A stretch of DNA of 64,000 nt from Paenibacillus taihuensis (GCF_003386535.1 NZ_QTTN01000004.1:1-64000); one strand, 5' to 3'; shown: positions 1 through 8,125, numbered from the stretch's first letter. The notes: generated from the letters alone by a model not told the origin. Translations and numbers: made by a program.

Positions 1-171
1 GTTCATGTTTGTAGACATTTCCTGCGCTCAAGAGACGATGAACCCCCGTCTGATGTTGAAGCACTGATTCGAAGAAACGTTTTGCCGATTCGCCCGATTC
101 GACCAGGGCAGCAGAATACGCGCAAAACACGCTATAAATCATCTGTAAGCTTCGTCTACAGAGTAGCATAA
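1..171 (+). CDS. IS4-type transposase, C-terminal end (cut by window edge)
   Basis: The reading frame is open from the first base to a TAA stop and gives 56 residues ending in a basic tail (LPIRPIRPGQQNTRK, then SSVSFVYRVA). I recognise this ending as that of IS4-group transposases found in Paenibacillus and Bacillus. The DDE catalytic region would lie to the left of the window, so whether the gene is complete cannot be judged. Confidence 0.45.
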   Translation, partial: VHVCRHFLRSRDDEPPSDVEALIRRNVLPIRPIRPGQQNTRKTRYKSSVSFVYRVA

Positions 172-304
172 ATCGGTTCGAATGAACATTTTTTAAGCGG
201 ATTGTCTATCCGCTTGTTTGCTGTACACTTTTTTCAGACTGCACCAAAAAAACAAACGGCACAGGGGTTTCCCTCATGCCATTTTGGATTCCATTTCTAT
301 TCTC

Positions 305-340
305 GGTCAATGTCATTGAGTTAACTTAATGACATTGGCC
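305..340. repeat. 36-bp near-perfect palindrome
   Basis: The left arm GGTCAATGTCATT and the right arm AATGACATTGGCC enclose GAGTTAACTT, which is itself almost self-complementary, so the whole 36 bp is one palindrome with about two mismatched positions. It lies downstream of the transposase tail and downstream of the converging beta-propeller gene. It could be an insertion sequence end or a bidirectional terminator, although there is no clear T-run. Confidence 0.5.
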
Positions 341-432
341 AATGCTGGCTGCCGTTTCTTGATGTTAAATCCTGGTCTTAATATTTTTTCAATTCTCCGA
401 CACCACATTGTTTTTTGCTGTTCTGCAGTCTC

Positions 433-1866
433 TTAAGGAGAGTACGATAACCCGCGTATTACAGTAAGATCCGCTTGAAGCTCTTTTTGTTCCGGTATGA
501 CGTTCCCTTCACTATCAAGCCCGTTTAGTGAAAGAACAACATCTTCAAGATATAGCGTGGATACTTTAATTTGGATTTCGTAAGCACCTGCATCCAATAC
601 AGTCACCTTCTTCATATCTGCTGTATTCGGAGGCAATAAATACAGATAATGCGCGATTGTGATTTTGGGTCCCGCCGTGCTCGGAATAGCAAATCCAATA
701 ATTTCGATAATGGCGTTGTTTAAATAACTTTCATTCAACACGTTAACAGAAACGGACTTAGCCATACACACGTCATCTTCCATATTCATGATGATGCCGG
801 TCGTTTGAACCCGTTGTTGTACCGGAGAGATCTGCGGAGCGAGGGTAATGAAGGTTGCGCTTGCATCCAAGCCGATTTGCGTGATGAGGGTGTTTGTTTG
901 TGTATTGATGACTGCGATGAACGTACCGGCAACCGTTGCAAGTAATTTAGAGCCATCTGATGTAACCGCAAGTCTTGTTGGTGCACCGCCGATAAATACA
1001 TCAGAGGGAGAAGATGTTGTTGTGTCTATTGCAATCAGACGTCCGAGAGAAGGACTTGAAACATAGTCTCGACTTCCATCCGGTGTAAGGGCTTGGACAG
1101 CAGCTAAAGTGCCGGAGATTGGAATCGTAATCACTACGGTATTGGATGCGATATCAATTACGGATACATTGTGACTGTCTTGATTCACGACATACACTTG
1201 AGTACCTAGAGAGTTCACGTCGACCTTTACAGGTCTAGTACCCACTGTAACCGTCGCAATTGCGGCACGCGTAATCGTGCTGAGGAATACAACTCTATTA
1301 TCGGGTGTAGGGATCGTTCCAGGAGAAGCAGCAAAGACCAAACTGCCATCCGGAGTCAGCGCAAGATCTCCGGCTTGCAATGGCGACGGAAGAAGTATCG
1401 TGTCTATTACCGTATTCATGATCGTACTGAAAACGGCAACTTCCGGTCCAGTGTCAATGTAAAGGTAATTCGTATCCGGAGACAGCACCATGACGGATAA
1501 AGTTGAAGCTACTTTTACGGTTGAAAGTAATGTCTGTACAGCCGTATCAATGATAGAAATCGTACCACTGGTGTTCGCTACATAAGCGAGCCCGTTGGTA
1601 GGGTGAACGATAATCTGTTTGGGTTGGTTTGATTGGTTATCCGTTATCCCAAGATAAATAACTTCGACTATCATTTCGCTCGTTAAATCAAGCACTGCGA
1701 CGGTACTGTTCATTTGGTTTGCCAGATATGCCATCTTAACATCCGGAGTAAGTGCAATCCAATTGGTGTTAAATCCAATAACAATCGTAGAAACAACAAC
1801 ATGGGTATCTACATCCACGATGGCAATTTTGCTATTCGATTGCGCTATATACGCGAAATTAGGCAT
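433..1866 (-). CDS. YVTN-type beta-propeller protein with a C-terminal accessory domain
   Basis: Residues 1 to about 350 are repeats of roughly 40 residues with the pattern (V/I)-x-V-(I/V)-(D/N)-T-x-T-N-T-(V/L) and (L/V)-(A/T)-x-(T/S)-(P/S)-D-G, the signature of YVTN/NHL-like beta-propellers (for example VINTQTNTLITQIGL and ALTPDGSLVFAAS). About 120 further residues follow that are not propeller-like and resemble nothing I can name. No signal peptide is visible. A longer reading frame exists, but the ATG chosen here has a GGGGGGG ribosome binding site a few bases upstream. Such proteins often act in surface or spore-coat binding; no enzymatic role can be assigned. Confidence 0.75.
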   Translation of the reverse strand: MPNFAYIAQSNSKIAIVDVDTHVVVSTIVIGFNTNWIALTPDVKMAYLANQMNSTVAVLDLTSEMIVEVIYLGITDNQSNQPKQIIVHPTNGLAYVANTSGTISIIDTAVQTLLSTVKVASTLSVMVLSPDTNYLYIDTGPEVAVFSTIMNTVIDTILLPSPLQAGDLALTPDGSLVFAASPGTIPTPDNRVVFLSTITRAAIATVTVGTRPVKVDVNSLGTQVYVVNQDSHNVSVIDIASNTVVITIPISGTLAAVQALTPDGSRDYVSSPSLGRLIAIDTTTSSPSDVFIGGAPTRLAVTSDGSKLLATVAGTFIAVINTQTNTLITQIGLDASATFITLAPQISPVQQRVQTTGIIMNMEDDVCMAKSVSVNVLNESYLNNAIIEIIGFAIPSTAGPKITIAHYLYLLPPNTADMKKVTVLDAGAYEIQIKVSTLYLEDVVLSLNGLDSEGNVIPEQKELQADLTVIRGLSYSP

Positions 1867-1969
1867 TAATTCCCCCCCTATACTATAAAAAGCGGACATA
1901 TTGTATTCTATGATGATCATGAAGGTATGATTGGACAACTAGCTGGGGAACGCCCTCCCTAAAGATAAG

Positions 1970-2284
1970 TTACATATATTCTTTTATGATTTTTTCTAAA
2001 TCATTCTTAGCATGCAGCCCGATCATCATCGCAACTAAGCTACCCTCTTTGAATAGCTTCATAGTCGGAACGCTAATGACTTCTTGGTTAGACACCGTTT
2101 CAGGATTTTCGTCCACATTAAGCTTCGCAATCATGACATTGTCTCCCAAGTTCCTGTTAAGCTCCCGCAGCACCGAATCGGTCATCCCGCAACAACAATC
2201 CGTATAAAAACCAACAAGAACAAGTACTTTAGTACGCATTACCTTCTCTACAAAATCCCGGTCTGTCACCTCAATCAATGCCAC
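1970..2284 (-). CDS. Thioredoxin-like protein with altered active site (C-C-C-G-M)
   Basis: The 104-residue protein spans a full thioredoxin fold: a beta strand KVLVLVGFYTD, the active-site position, and the cis-proline motif SVPTMKLFKEG. Where thioredoxins have W-C-G-P-C this protein reads C-C-C-G-M (residues 30-34), so the first catalytic cysteine is kept, the second is replaced by Met, and two extra cysteines are adjacent. A classical dithiol-disulfide reaction is therefore unlikely; a monothiol or persulfide-carrying role is possible by inference. It starts with GTG behind AGGAGG. A CstR-like operator lies about 180 bp upstream, suggesting co-regulation with the sulfur cluster near 16-22 kb. 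Confidence 0.8.
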   Translation of the reverse strand: MALIEVTDRDFVEKVMRTKVLVLVGFYTDCCCGMTDSVLRELNRNLGDNVMIAKLNVDENPETVSNQEVISVPTMKLFKEGSLVAMMIGLHAKNDLEKIIKEYM

Positions 2285-2460
2285 TCACTTTAACCTCCTA
2301 TTCTCTTCCTTAGCGAAAAAGGCTATACAATTAAGTTCTCTCATCATTTCAGTTACTTTATTTTCTTGCAATCTCATGAAGACATGCATCCGACAATTCC
2401 GCAACAGTCAGCGTTTTGTTGCTGGTTGACTTTTTAAAAAGATTCCTAAAGTAAAATACA

Positions 2461-2478
2461 TATACCTGTATGGGTATA
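2461..2478. promoter_or_regulatory. Putative CstR/CsoR-type operator upstream of the thioredoxin-like gene
   Basis: TATACCTGTATGGGTATA has 6-bp inverted arms TATACC/GGTATA. It closely resembles the ATACC-N-GGGTAT palindromes at the promoters of the persulfide cluster (18.2 and 22.0 kb). It lies in a 460-bp intergenic region that otherwise holds only a terminator, upstream of the minus-strand thioredoxin-like gene. Confidence 0.55.
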
Positions 2479-2579
2479 TTGTGAATATAATTGATTTCTA
2501 TTTTTACGTCAAATGTATCATCTTCTCATCATTTGGAGGATTCTGAAAATTTAATATTGGACCCGGTAATATAAAATAA

Positions 2580-2605
2580 AAAATCCGCGAAAAATCACGG
2601 ATTTT
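2580..2605 (-). terminator. Rho-independent terminator
   Basis: Stem AAAATCCG/CGGATTTT with a 10-nt loop, flanked by A and T runs. It is downstream of the minus-strand CuA lipoprotein gene and probably ends that transcript. Confidence 0.65.
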
Positions 2606-2747
2606 CATGTATCTATATTCTGTTCCTCCGACAGTTGTCTAAGGACTAAAAACTGAACATTAATTTTATTAAAAGGATTAAAAACATTACATTCTTGTTG
2701 ATCTAATAATACGGAACTACGGCTTTGCTTATGCAGCAGCTTACATT

Positions 2748-3260
2748 TTATACTACAATCAATGTTCCTGCCATCTTCTGATGACCGGACCCACAAAATA
2801 CGGAACAATGGTACTCGAACTTGCCCGCTTTGTCTGCAGTAAATACGGCGCTACCATTCCCGTTAATGGTCACTTTATAAGCCGGAATGGTAAAGCCATG
2901 ACCTCCGTCATCACTTTTCAGTGTAATTTTTACTTTGTCGCCTTTTTTTACGTGAATTTCTTTTTGATCATACTCGAAATCCTTTGCCATCAATTTGATT
3001 TCGACGGTTTGTCCAGCAGAAGTCGAAGATGCCGACTTTGATGGTGCTGTTGATGTCTGCTTAGTCGTAGACGTAGCTGAACTGCTCTGGTTCACTGAAC
3101 TGCTCTGGTTCACTGCAGTGCTCTGATTCTCTGCGGTACTCTGGTTCTTTGAACTGCTTTGGTTCACTGAATTGCTCTGGTTCGCGGTAGAACCACATGC
3201 ACTTAGCACGACAACGGTTGCTACCAGGGATGTAACTAAAAATATAAGTTTCTTTCTCAT
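2748..3260 (-). CDS. CuA-type cupredoxin lipoprotein, copy 1
   Basis: The 170-residue protein has a lipoprotein signal peptide with lipobox LSAC (lipidated Cys22), a linker of NQSSS repeats (about residues 28-80) and a cupredoxin domain. The motif H151-C152-x3-C156-x3-H160-x2-M163, with His121 in GGHGF, carries the full ligand set of the binuclear CuA centre of cytochrome oxidase subunit II and nitrous oxide reductase. No oxidase transmembrane segment or other oxidase gene is nearby, so this is a free-standing extracytoplasmic copper protein, perhaps an electron shuttle or copper carrier. A paralogue with the same layout sits at 55.7 kb. Lipidation would need Lgt, also encoded here. Confidence 0.85.
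   Translation of the reverse strand: MRKKLIFLVTSLVATVVVLSACGSTANQSNSVNQSSSKNQSTAENQSTAVNQSSSVNQSSSATSTTKQTSTAPSKSASSTSAGQTVEIKLMAKDFEYDQKEIHVKKGDKVKITLKSDDGGHGFTIPAYKVTINGNGSAVFTADKAGKFEYHCSVFCGSGHQKMAGTLIVV
3079..3184. repeat. 18-bp imperfect tandem repeat encoding (NQSSSV)n
   Basis: About six copies of an 18-bp unit related to AACTGCTCTGGTTCACTG lie inside the lipoprotein gene and encode its flexible linker. The paralogue at 56.0 kb has the same array with a different number and order of units, so linker length varies by repeat slippage. Confidence 0.7.
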
Positions 3261-3507
3261 GGTTTCTCTCCTTTAATATCTATTTGTAATGCGAAGATAA
3301 GAGTATCAAATAATTATTAAGATTCTTTTAAAATCCTCCTTCTTATAATCTTTATCGATTGTTTACTAGGGACCATTAAACCACGATTTACGAGTTTAAT
3401 TTCAACCGCTTTGCCGCTGCTCCCTCCTGTAAGCCTATGTGTCTGTGTGGAGCTTATTTTTGCATACTTATGTCTCAATATGAACTTGAATAGAAATCCG
3501 AAAACGC

Positions 3508-3550
3508 TAAGCAGCCCACACCTCCTAAACATCAAAGTGTGGGCTGCTTA
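3508..3550. terminator. Strong hairpin, 14-bp stem
   Basis: TAAGCAGCCCACAC pairs perfectly with GTGTGGGCTGCTTA around a 15-nt loop. It lies between the divergent CuA lipoprotein and ferritin-like genes. A related shorter hairpin at 56.44 kb lies in the second copy of the locus. Without a T-run it may be a termination/attenuation structure or a repeat junction. The rest of the stretch 3261-3699 holds no gene that I can see. Confidence 0.5.
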
Positions 3551-3699
3551 GATCTACATTCCCTAGTGCGTGTTCAATTTACGATCCCAATTTCGGTTAT
3601 CTTGAGAAGAATTTTGGGTAAAGGGAAATCCCTTCCAGGCTCAAAAAACTACGGCACGTCATACGCTAAGGTGTACTTAACTATTTGGAGGAGAGGTTG

Positions 3700-4170
3700 G
3701 TGTATCAAATGGGTTATCAAGTAGGATTAAGGGCAATGGGGGGACAAATGGGTATGCAAGGCGGGATGGCATTCACCAATATGTTTCTTATCCCTGATAT
3801 TTCCAGAGCCATTATCGGCGAAGTTCATGCCTATCAGTTTTATCAAAGGTTAGCTGAATTAGCGCCTAATGAACAGGACCGGCAGACGATTTTACGTATT
3901 CAAAGGGACGAAGCCAAGCATTATCGTTGGTTTAGCACGATTTTAAGCAACCTAGGCGGACAACAACCGCAGATCCCAGCCGGTGAGTTGCCAATATCAT
4001 TCCGAGATGGTGTCAGAACCGCAATTAACCATGAATTAGAAACGGCAGCGTTCTACCAAGATGTTGCATATAGAGCAACCGATCGCCCGATTGAAATGCA
4101 TTTTACTCACGCTATGCATGACGAACAGCGTCACGCTTCATTGTTTCAATTGATGCTCAGCAGTTTATGA
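3700..4170 (+). CDS. Ferritin-like di-iron protein (rubrerythrin-like four-helix bundle), copy 1
   Basis: The 156-residue protein has a short Gly/Met-rich N-terminus (MGYQVGLRAMGGQMGMQGG) and then four helices carrying the di-iron ligand pattern: Glu in GEVHAYQFY, ExxH in DEAKHY, Glu in HELETAAFY and ExxH in DEQRHA. This is the ligand set of rubrerythrin/ferritin-like proteins; no rubredoxin domain is present. I chose the GTG start because GGAGGAG lies 6 bp upstream; the in-frame TTG before it contains the ribosome binding site. The gene diverges from the CuA lipoprotein. A frameshifted near-copy is at 58.85 kb. The likely role is iron/peroxide handling, possibly in the spore, by inference. 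Confidence 0.75.
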   Translation: MYQMGYQVGLRAMGGQMGMQGGMAFTNMFLIPDISRAIIGEVHAYQFYQRLAELAPNEQDRQTILRIQRDEAKHYRWFSTILSNLGGQQPQIPAGELPISFRDGVRTAINHELETAAFYQDVAYRATDRPIEMHFTHAMHDEQRHASLFQLMLSSL

Positions 4171-4176
4171 TCTATT

Positions 4177-4932
4177 CTACAGATCCATCGGTTTACTTAA
4201 TCGATCCTCATAGAAATCAAAATAAAACTTGCCATCCGTACCTCTCACAGCGTAAAAGACATCACTTATTGTATAACCAGTGTTACAGACGACCTCCTCA
4301 ATTGCATGTGGCTCCATTTCGGCTATGCGCAAATTTTCGGGAATCAGCTTGCCCTCCATAATGAGTTCAATCGGATACTTTGATTTCATCGCAGGTGATG
4401 TTTCTGATGGCTTTTTGGGTTGCGTTTTCTGTTCAATTTTGGATAGTGACTGAAAATCCTTCAAAGTGAAATTCCGATACTCTTTCTTCTTTTGCACCGA
4501 GAGTTTGCCGTTAACCTCAAGGAGTGCGTATTGGACTTCGGCGATATCGAAAATATCTTTTTCACGAAGCATCTCATTTAGAGAATCCAACGTGTACTTG
4601 TTCTTCTTCATATTCTCCTCTAGCAGCTTCCCATCTTCAATCAGTACGCATGGTTTGCCAAATAACCACCGTTCGCTCTTACGGCTCTTTAAGGTTACAA
4701 ATGAAATAAGCCAGGAGGTAACCGTAAACACGCATAAGGAGATCAGTAGATGGGATGTATTTATCTTATCATTAAAGGCCAAGTTCGCAGATATGGCGCC
4801 TAGAATGATAGCGGTAACGAATTCATGAATATTCATATTCGACAATGTTTGTTTTCCGATTAGTCTTGTAATAATCAATAGAAGCACAAAAGCGGCAATA
4901 CTTCGAATCAAGATTAGAATATGCTCTGACAT
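4177..4932 (-). CDS. DUF421 membrane protein (YetF family)
   Basis: The 251-residue protein begins with three hydrophobic helices (ILILIRSIAAFVLLLIITRL, then FVTAIILGAISANLAF and LLISLCVFTVTSWLISFV), followed by cytoplasmic DUF421 sequence with the typical PCVLIEDGKLLEENMKKNKY and VFYAVRGTDGKFYFDFY segments. YetF-like proteins are common in spore formers and several affect germination; the biochemical role is not settled. I chose the internal ATG behind GGAGG rather than the longest frame. The gene converges on the ferritin-like gene with only 6 bp between stops. Confidence 0.8.
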   Translation of the reverse strand: MSEHILILIRSIAAFVLLLIITRLIGKQTLSNMNIHEFVTAIILGAISANLAFNDKINTSHLLISLCVFTVTSWLISFVTLKSRKSERWLFGKPCVLIEDGKLLEENMKKNKYTLDSLNEMLREKDIFDIAEVQYALLEVNGKLSVQKKKEYRNFTLKDFQSLSKIEQKTQPKKPSETSPAMKSKYPIELIMEGKLIPENLRIAEMEPHAIEEVVCNTGYTISDVFYAVRGTDGKFYFDFYEDRLSKPMDL

Positions 4933-5057
4933 CGGATGATCCCTCCGTAAACAGTGTAGCCATATTTTGCTCATTAACTATTCGATTATTCTCACCTTTT
5001 GAGGTGTAGTGAATATGATGGCATGTGCCTACTATCTGCTGACCTTGGAGGAAAGTT

Positions 5058-5552
5058 ATGAATTATGTGAATCCTTATTGGAGAGCTCCTTCTCTTGTTC
5101 CCGTCTGGCTCACCACCCCCCAGCAAGCAACTGAACTGATTAAGGAGTCTGTACAAGGAGAACGAAGTGACGAACTGTTTTATGATCAGTTGATCAAGAT
5201 GGCTCCGAATGCACAGCAAGCAGCCATCATCGCCTCGATAAGAGACGATGAACGAGGGCATAATCGCATGTTTAGGCAAATGTACAAGGACTTAACCGGC
5301 TATGAAGTCACTGGGACATTGAACGAAGAAAATCCTATTGTGAACTCGTACATGGAAGGCTTGCAGAAAGCGTTCGATGGCGAATTGGCGGCGGTTGAGA
5401 AATATAGAAAGATCTGGTTTGGGCTTCCGAACGGTATCTATAAGGATACCTTGTACGGCATCATCTTGGATGAACAGAAGCATGCTGCTAAGTATAACAA
5501 TCTGCTTTTGCGCAATATGAACACTAGGCTCTATCCTAGAACGTGGTCGTAA
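5058..5552 (+). CDS. Ferritin-like di-iron protein, second type
   Basis: The 164-residue protein has four predicted helices with Glu in GERSDELFY, ExxH in DDERGHNR, Glu in DGELAAVEKY and ExxH in DEQKHAAKY, so the di-iron ligand set is complete. It is only distantly similar to the ferritin-like protein upstream. GGAGG lies 7 bp before the ATG. A truncated, stop-containing copy of its central part lies at 6.1-6.3 kb. Together with its neighbour and the CuA lipoprotein it forms a metal-handling group. Confidence 0.75.
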   Translation: MNYVNPYWRAPSLVPVWLTTPQQATELIKESVQGERSDELFYDQLIKMAPNAQQAAIIASIRDDERGHNRMFRQMYKDLTGYEVTGTLNEENPIVNSYMEGLQKAFDGELAAVEKYRKIWFGLPNGIYKDTLYGIILDEQKHAAKYNNLLLRNMNTRLYPRTWS

Positions 5553-5641
5553 GAAATTAGTACTCAGAAAAAAATTAATGAGGGCATCAGGTTTTGTTTT
5601 ATTATTTGTCCTCACTCAGAGATCCATAATCCAAATAATAT

Positions 5642-5670
5642 AAGCCCGACGTTAGCAGATCGCCGGGCTT
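5642..5670 (+). terminator. Hairpin after the second ferritin-like gene
   Basis: AAGCCCG/CGGGCTT stem with a 15-nt loop followed by TTTG. It may end the ferritin-like transcript about 90 bp downstream of its stop. Confidence 0.4.
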
Positions 5671-5828
5671 TGCATAGACGCATGCTTAGGATGCATGCAA
5701 GCTTGCGAAGAATGTGCATCTTCTTGTCTTTAAGAACCAGATGTTCAAGCCCGCACTGTGTGTCTAGAAGTATGTTGGGAGATTGCGCCCAATTTTGCCC
5801 ATTTTCTGTGCAGATGATGTCCCTCAAA

Positions 5829-5864
5829 TGAAAACCCGTGATTCTTTGGAGTCACGGGTTTTCA
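5829..5864. terminator. Bidirectional rho-independent terminator
   Basis: TGAAAACCCGTGA pairs with TCACGGGTTTTCA around a 10-nt loop, with A and T tracts on both sides. No intact gene abuts it. The stretch from here to about 6079 holds nothing that I can assign. Confidence 0.6.
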
Positions 5865-6079
5865 TTTACAGCTGTCCAATTAATTGTCATCAATTGTCTA
5901 TCAGTAAATTGTGAAATAAGCGATCCATCTCAAATCGTACTGAAGGTTAAACACTTCTCTATCTATCCGCCCCGGAATTCAGTCGCTGCTGCCCGTAATA
6001 ACGTTGAAAACGTTTTATGGCGTTGCGTTTAATACCGCAGATAATGAAGCGGCAGCTTGGTATGTGCCTTCAACGCTTG

Positions 6080-6328
6080 GCACAGCAAGCTGCCATCATC
6101 GCCTCTATACGAGACGATGAACGGAGTCATAATCGTATGATTAGGTAAATGTACAAGGACCTAACCGGTCATGAAGTCACAGGGTCAATGAACGAAGAAA
6201 ATCCTATCGTGAACTCGTACATGGATGCCTTGCAGCAAGCGTTCGATGGTGAATTAGCCGCGGTTGAGAGATATAGAAAGATCTGGTTTGGGCTCCGGTA
6301 TCTATAAGGATACCTTGTACGGCATCAA
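6080..6328 (+). pseudogene. Remnant of the second-type ferritin-like gene
   Basis: The DNA closely matches the middle and 3' part of the gene at 5.06-5.55 kb (QQAAIIASIRDDE, DLTGHEVTGSMNEENPIVNS, FDGELAAVERYRKIWFGL) but lacks the 5' third. It carries an in-frame TAA just after the first ExxH helix and a small deletion near LPNGIYK. It is a decayed tandem duplicate. Confidence 0.8.
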
Positions 6329-6354
6329 AAAAAGAGAGACGAACATCGCCTCTC
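6327..6354 (-). terminator. pstS terminator
   Basis: On the minus strand, GAGAGGCG and CGTCTCTC form a stem followed by a T7 run, immediately after the pstS stop. Confidence 0.7.
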
Positions 6355-6362
6355 CAGAATTA

Positions 6363-7304
6363 TTATTTCGAGATATTTCCTGCAGCATCACGTTTTACCT
6401 TCATTTTATTAGCCGGGATATAGCCTAAGTCGACAACGTCGCCGTTTTGAACTTCATCACTCATCATGTAGTCCAAAAAAGCTTTTCCAGCTGCATCTGG
6501 CTCACCTTTGGTATACATATGCTCATAAGCCCATACTGGATAACTTCCATCCACGATGTTGTCTTCCTTTGCTTCGACACCTTCGTATTTGACTGTCTTA
6601 ATGGAATCATCCAAATAAGAAAGTGCAAGATATCCAATTGCTCCAGGTGTTTCTGAAATGAGTTTCTTGACAGTACCCGATGAATCTTCTTGGATGGATC
6701 CTCTGATGTCCTCGACTTTTGTACCAAGCGCATACTTTTCGAATGTGGCGCGTGTTCCGGAGCTTGAAGGACGATTAACGATGGTAATCGCTTGATCATC
6801 AGCTCCAAGATCTTTCCAGTTCGTAATCTTACCCGAGAAAATATCGACCAATTGCTGTTTGGTCAGGTTATCTACGTTTATTTTTGGATTCACGACTGTG
6901 GCCATTGCAACGACTGCTACTTGATGATCGACGAGTTCCTTCGCTTTATCTGCCTCCAGCTTTTCTTCAGCAAAAACATCGGAGTTGCCGATTTGGGACT
7001 GCCCTTCGGATACTTGTGTTAAACCAGTACCGCTACCGCCACCTTGAACTTGAAGGGATACAGCTGGATTTTTCTCAAGAAATTTTTTCGATACTTGATC
7101 TACCAATGGTTGAAGAGCTGTAGAACCTGATGCCAATAATGTGCCTGTTAGATCCCCGGTATTCGATGAATTCGCTGTTGCTGCTGTACTGTTGGAAGTC
7201 GAGTTGTTTGTGGACGACTCGTTCCCTTGGTTGTTGCTTTTCCCGCAAGCTGCCAGGCTAAAAGCAACAAGTAGAGTCATCAGTAAAACCACGCTTTTCT
7301 TCAT
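6363..7304 (-). CDS. pstS: Phosphate ABC transporter substrate-binding lipoprotein PstS
   Basis: The 313-residue protein has a signal peptide with lipobox LAAC, a low-complexity Asn/Ser/Thr linker and a PBP-type phosphate-binding domain. Typical motifs are LLASGSTALQPL, VQGGGSGTGLTQV, GNSDVFAEE and the phosphate-loop segment NRPSSSGTRATFEKY. It would capture phosphate outside the membrane for PstCAB. The pstCAB genes are not next to it here, so it is an orphan binding protein in this window. A candidate PhoP box lies about 70 bp upstream. Confidence 0.9.
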   Translation of the reverse strand: MKKSVVLLMTLLVAFSLAACGKSNNQGNESSTNNSTSNSTAATANSSNTGDLTGTLLASGSTALQPLVDQVSKKFLEKNPAVSLQVQGGGSGTGLTQVSEGQSQIGNSDVFAEEKLEADKAKELVDHQVAVVAMATVVNPKINVDNLTKQQLVDIFSGKITNWKDLGADDQAITIVNRPSSSGTRATFEKYALGTKVEDIRGSIQEDSSGTVKKLISETPGAIGYLALSYLDDSIKTVKYEGVEAKEDNIVDGSYPVWAYEHMYTKGEPDAAGKAFLDYMMSDEVQNGDVVDLGYIPANKMKVKRDAAGNISK

Positions 7305-7376
7305 TTTTTAATTTCCCCTTCCCTATCCCACCTGTTTTTCGGACTTATTTAGTCTACTTGCTTAATATTATTCAGG

Positions 7377-7404
7377 TGTTTTAACCAGGTTAAGTTATTG
7401 TAAA
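7377..7404 (-). promoter_or_regulatory. Candidate Pho box upstream of pstS
   Basis: Read on the minus strand, three TTAACA-like hexamers occur at exact 11-bp spacing: TTTACA, TTAACC and AAAACA. This is the arrangement known for PhoP binding in Bacillus. Confidence 0.5.
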
Positions 7405-7599
7405 GGAGAAAAGACGGATTATCGGCTTTTGACCATTGCTTCTTGTACTATTTTGTTGGTATTGTTGGTATCTCTGCTTGCTGCCTGCTCTTCCAATATG
7501 CAATGCTGCTAATTTTCTAAAACAATCTGGCAATCGCCTTCCCAGCAGCGTTAGATGCATGAAATAAAACATTAAATCAAGAAAATTTTGAAAAAAGAA

Positions 7600-7623
7600 G
7601 AGCCCGGCTATTGAGCCGGACTC
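7600..7623 (-). terminator. Hairpin at the 3' end of the IS3 remnant
   Basis: GAGCCCGGCT pairs with AGCCGGACTC (one mismatch), followed on the minus strand by a T-rich tract. It overlaps the end of the truncated transposase frame. Upstream of pstS no other gene is seen in 7405-7599. Confidence 0.45.
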
Positions 7624-8125
7624 ACTTCATTAAACGTTTTTTGAGGTTAACGCGGTTTGTAAACTTTGTTGCGGAACAAGAATTTGTTTGACGCTTAAGC
7701 AGGTTCGGACAGGTTCGATGTTCCTGCGTAGCCTTTGCCGCTTTTCGATAGGGGTCCGCTTGCCGGATCTCTGCTACCAACTGGCCTTTCTTCATCAGTC
7801 GCCTTATCTTCTTATGGTTCATAATTACATGATCTTCGTGTTTGAAATGCATCTTGAGCACAAGAGCGTCAGCTTTTCGATTTAGCGCATGAAAGTGTTT
7901 GCGTAGCAGTTCCAGATCTTGCTGATCGGAAAGCTCCCGCTCTTGACGTGTCTCCTCTGCGCTAAGCCACCGATAATACCCACTACGACTAACACCCGCG
8001 AACATGCAAAGATATGAAGTTTGGTTTGATGACTCATGCTCTAGGCTGAAAATGGGCCTTAATCTGAGTCGCGACTTCCTTCGACGTGAGTCGGTGTTGT
8101 TAATATTCAAGTAGCGCTCATGCAC
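7622..8125 (-). pseudogene. IS3-family transposase OrfB, N-terminal part, truncated
   Basis: The frame contains the IS3/IS150-type OrfB N-terminal signature: MFAGVSRSGYYRWL, LRKHFHALNRKADALVLKM, NHKKIRRLMKKGQLVAEIR and EHRTCPNLLKRQ. After that point, where the DDE integrase core should begin, the sequence is unrelated and the frame ends. No intact OrfA is upstream. It is a non-functional IS remnant. Confidence 0.75.

Noticed and set aside
2605-2808. 67-codon minus-strand frame overlapping the end of the CuA lipoprotein gene
   Set aside because: It overlaps the real gene in another frame, spans its terminator side and shows no domain or ribosome binding site.
3079-3184. 18-bp repeat array considered as a CRISPR or minisatellite regulator
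   Set aside because: It is in-frame coding sequence for the NQSSS linker, without spacers.
4992-5279. 95-codon frame opposite the second ferritin-like gene
   Set aside because: Antisense shadow of a gene with clear di-iron motifs.
5612-5827. 71-codon minus-strand frame between two terminators
   Set aside because: No family, no good start, and composed largely of hairpin sequence.
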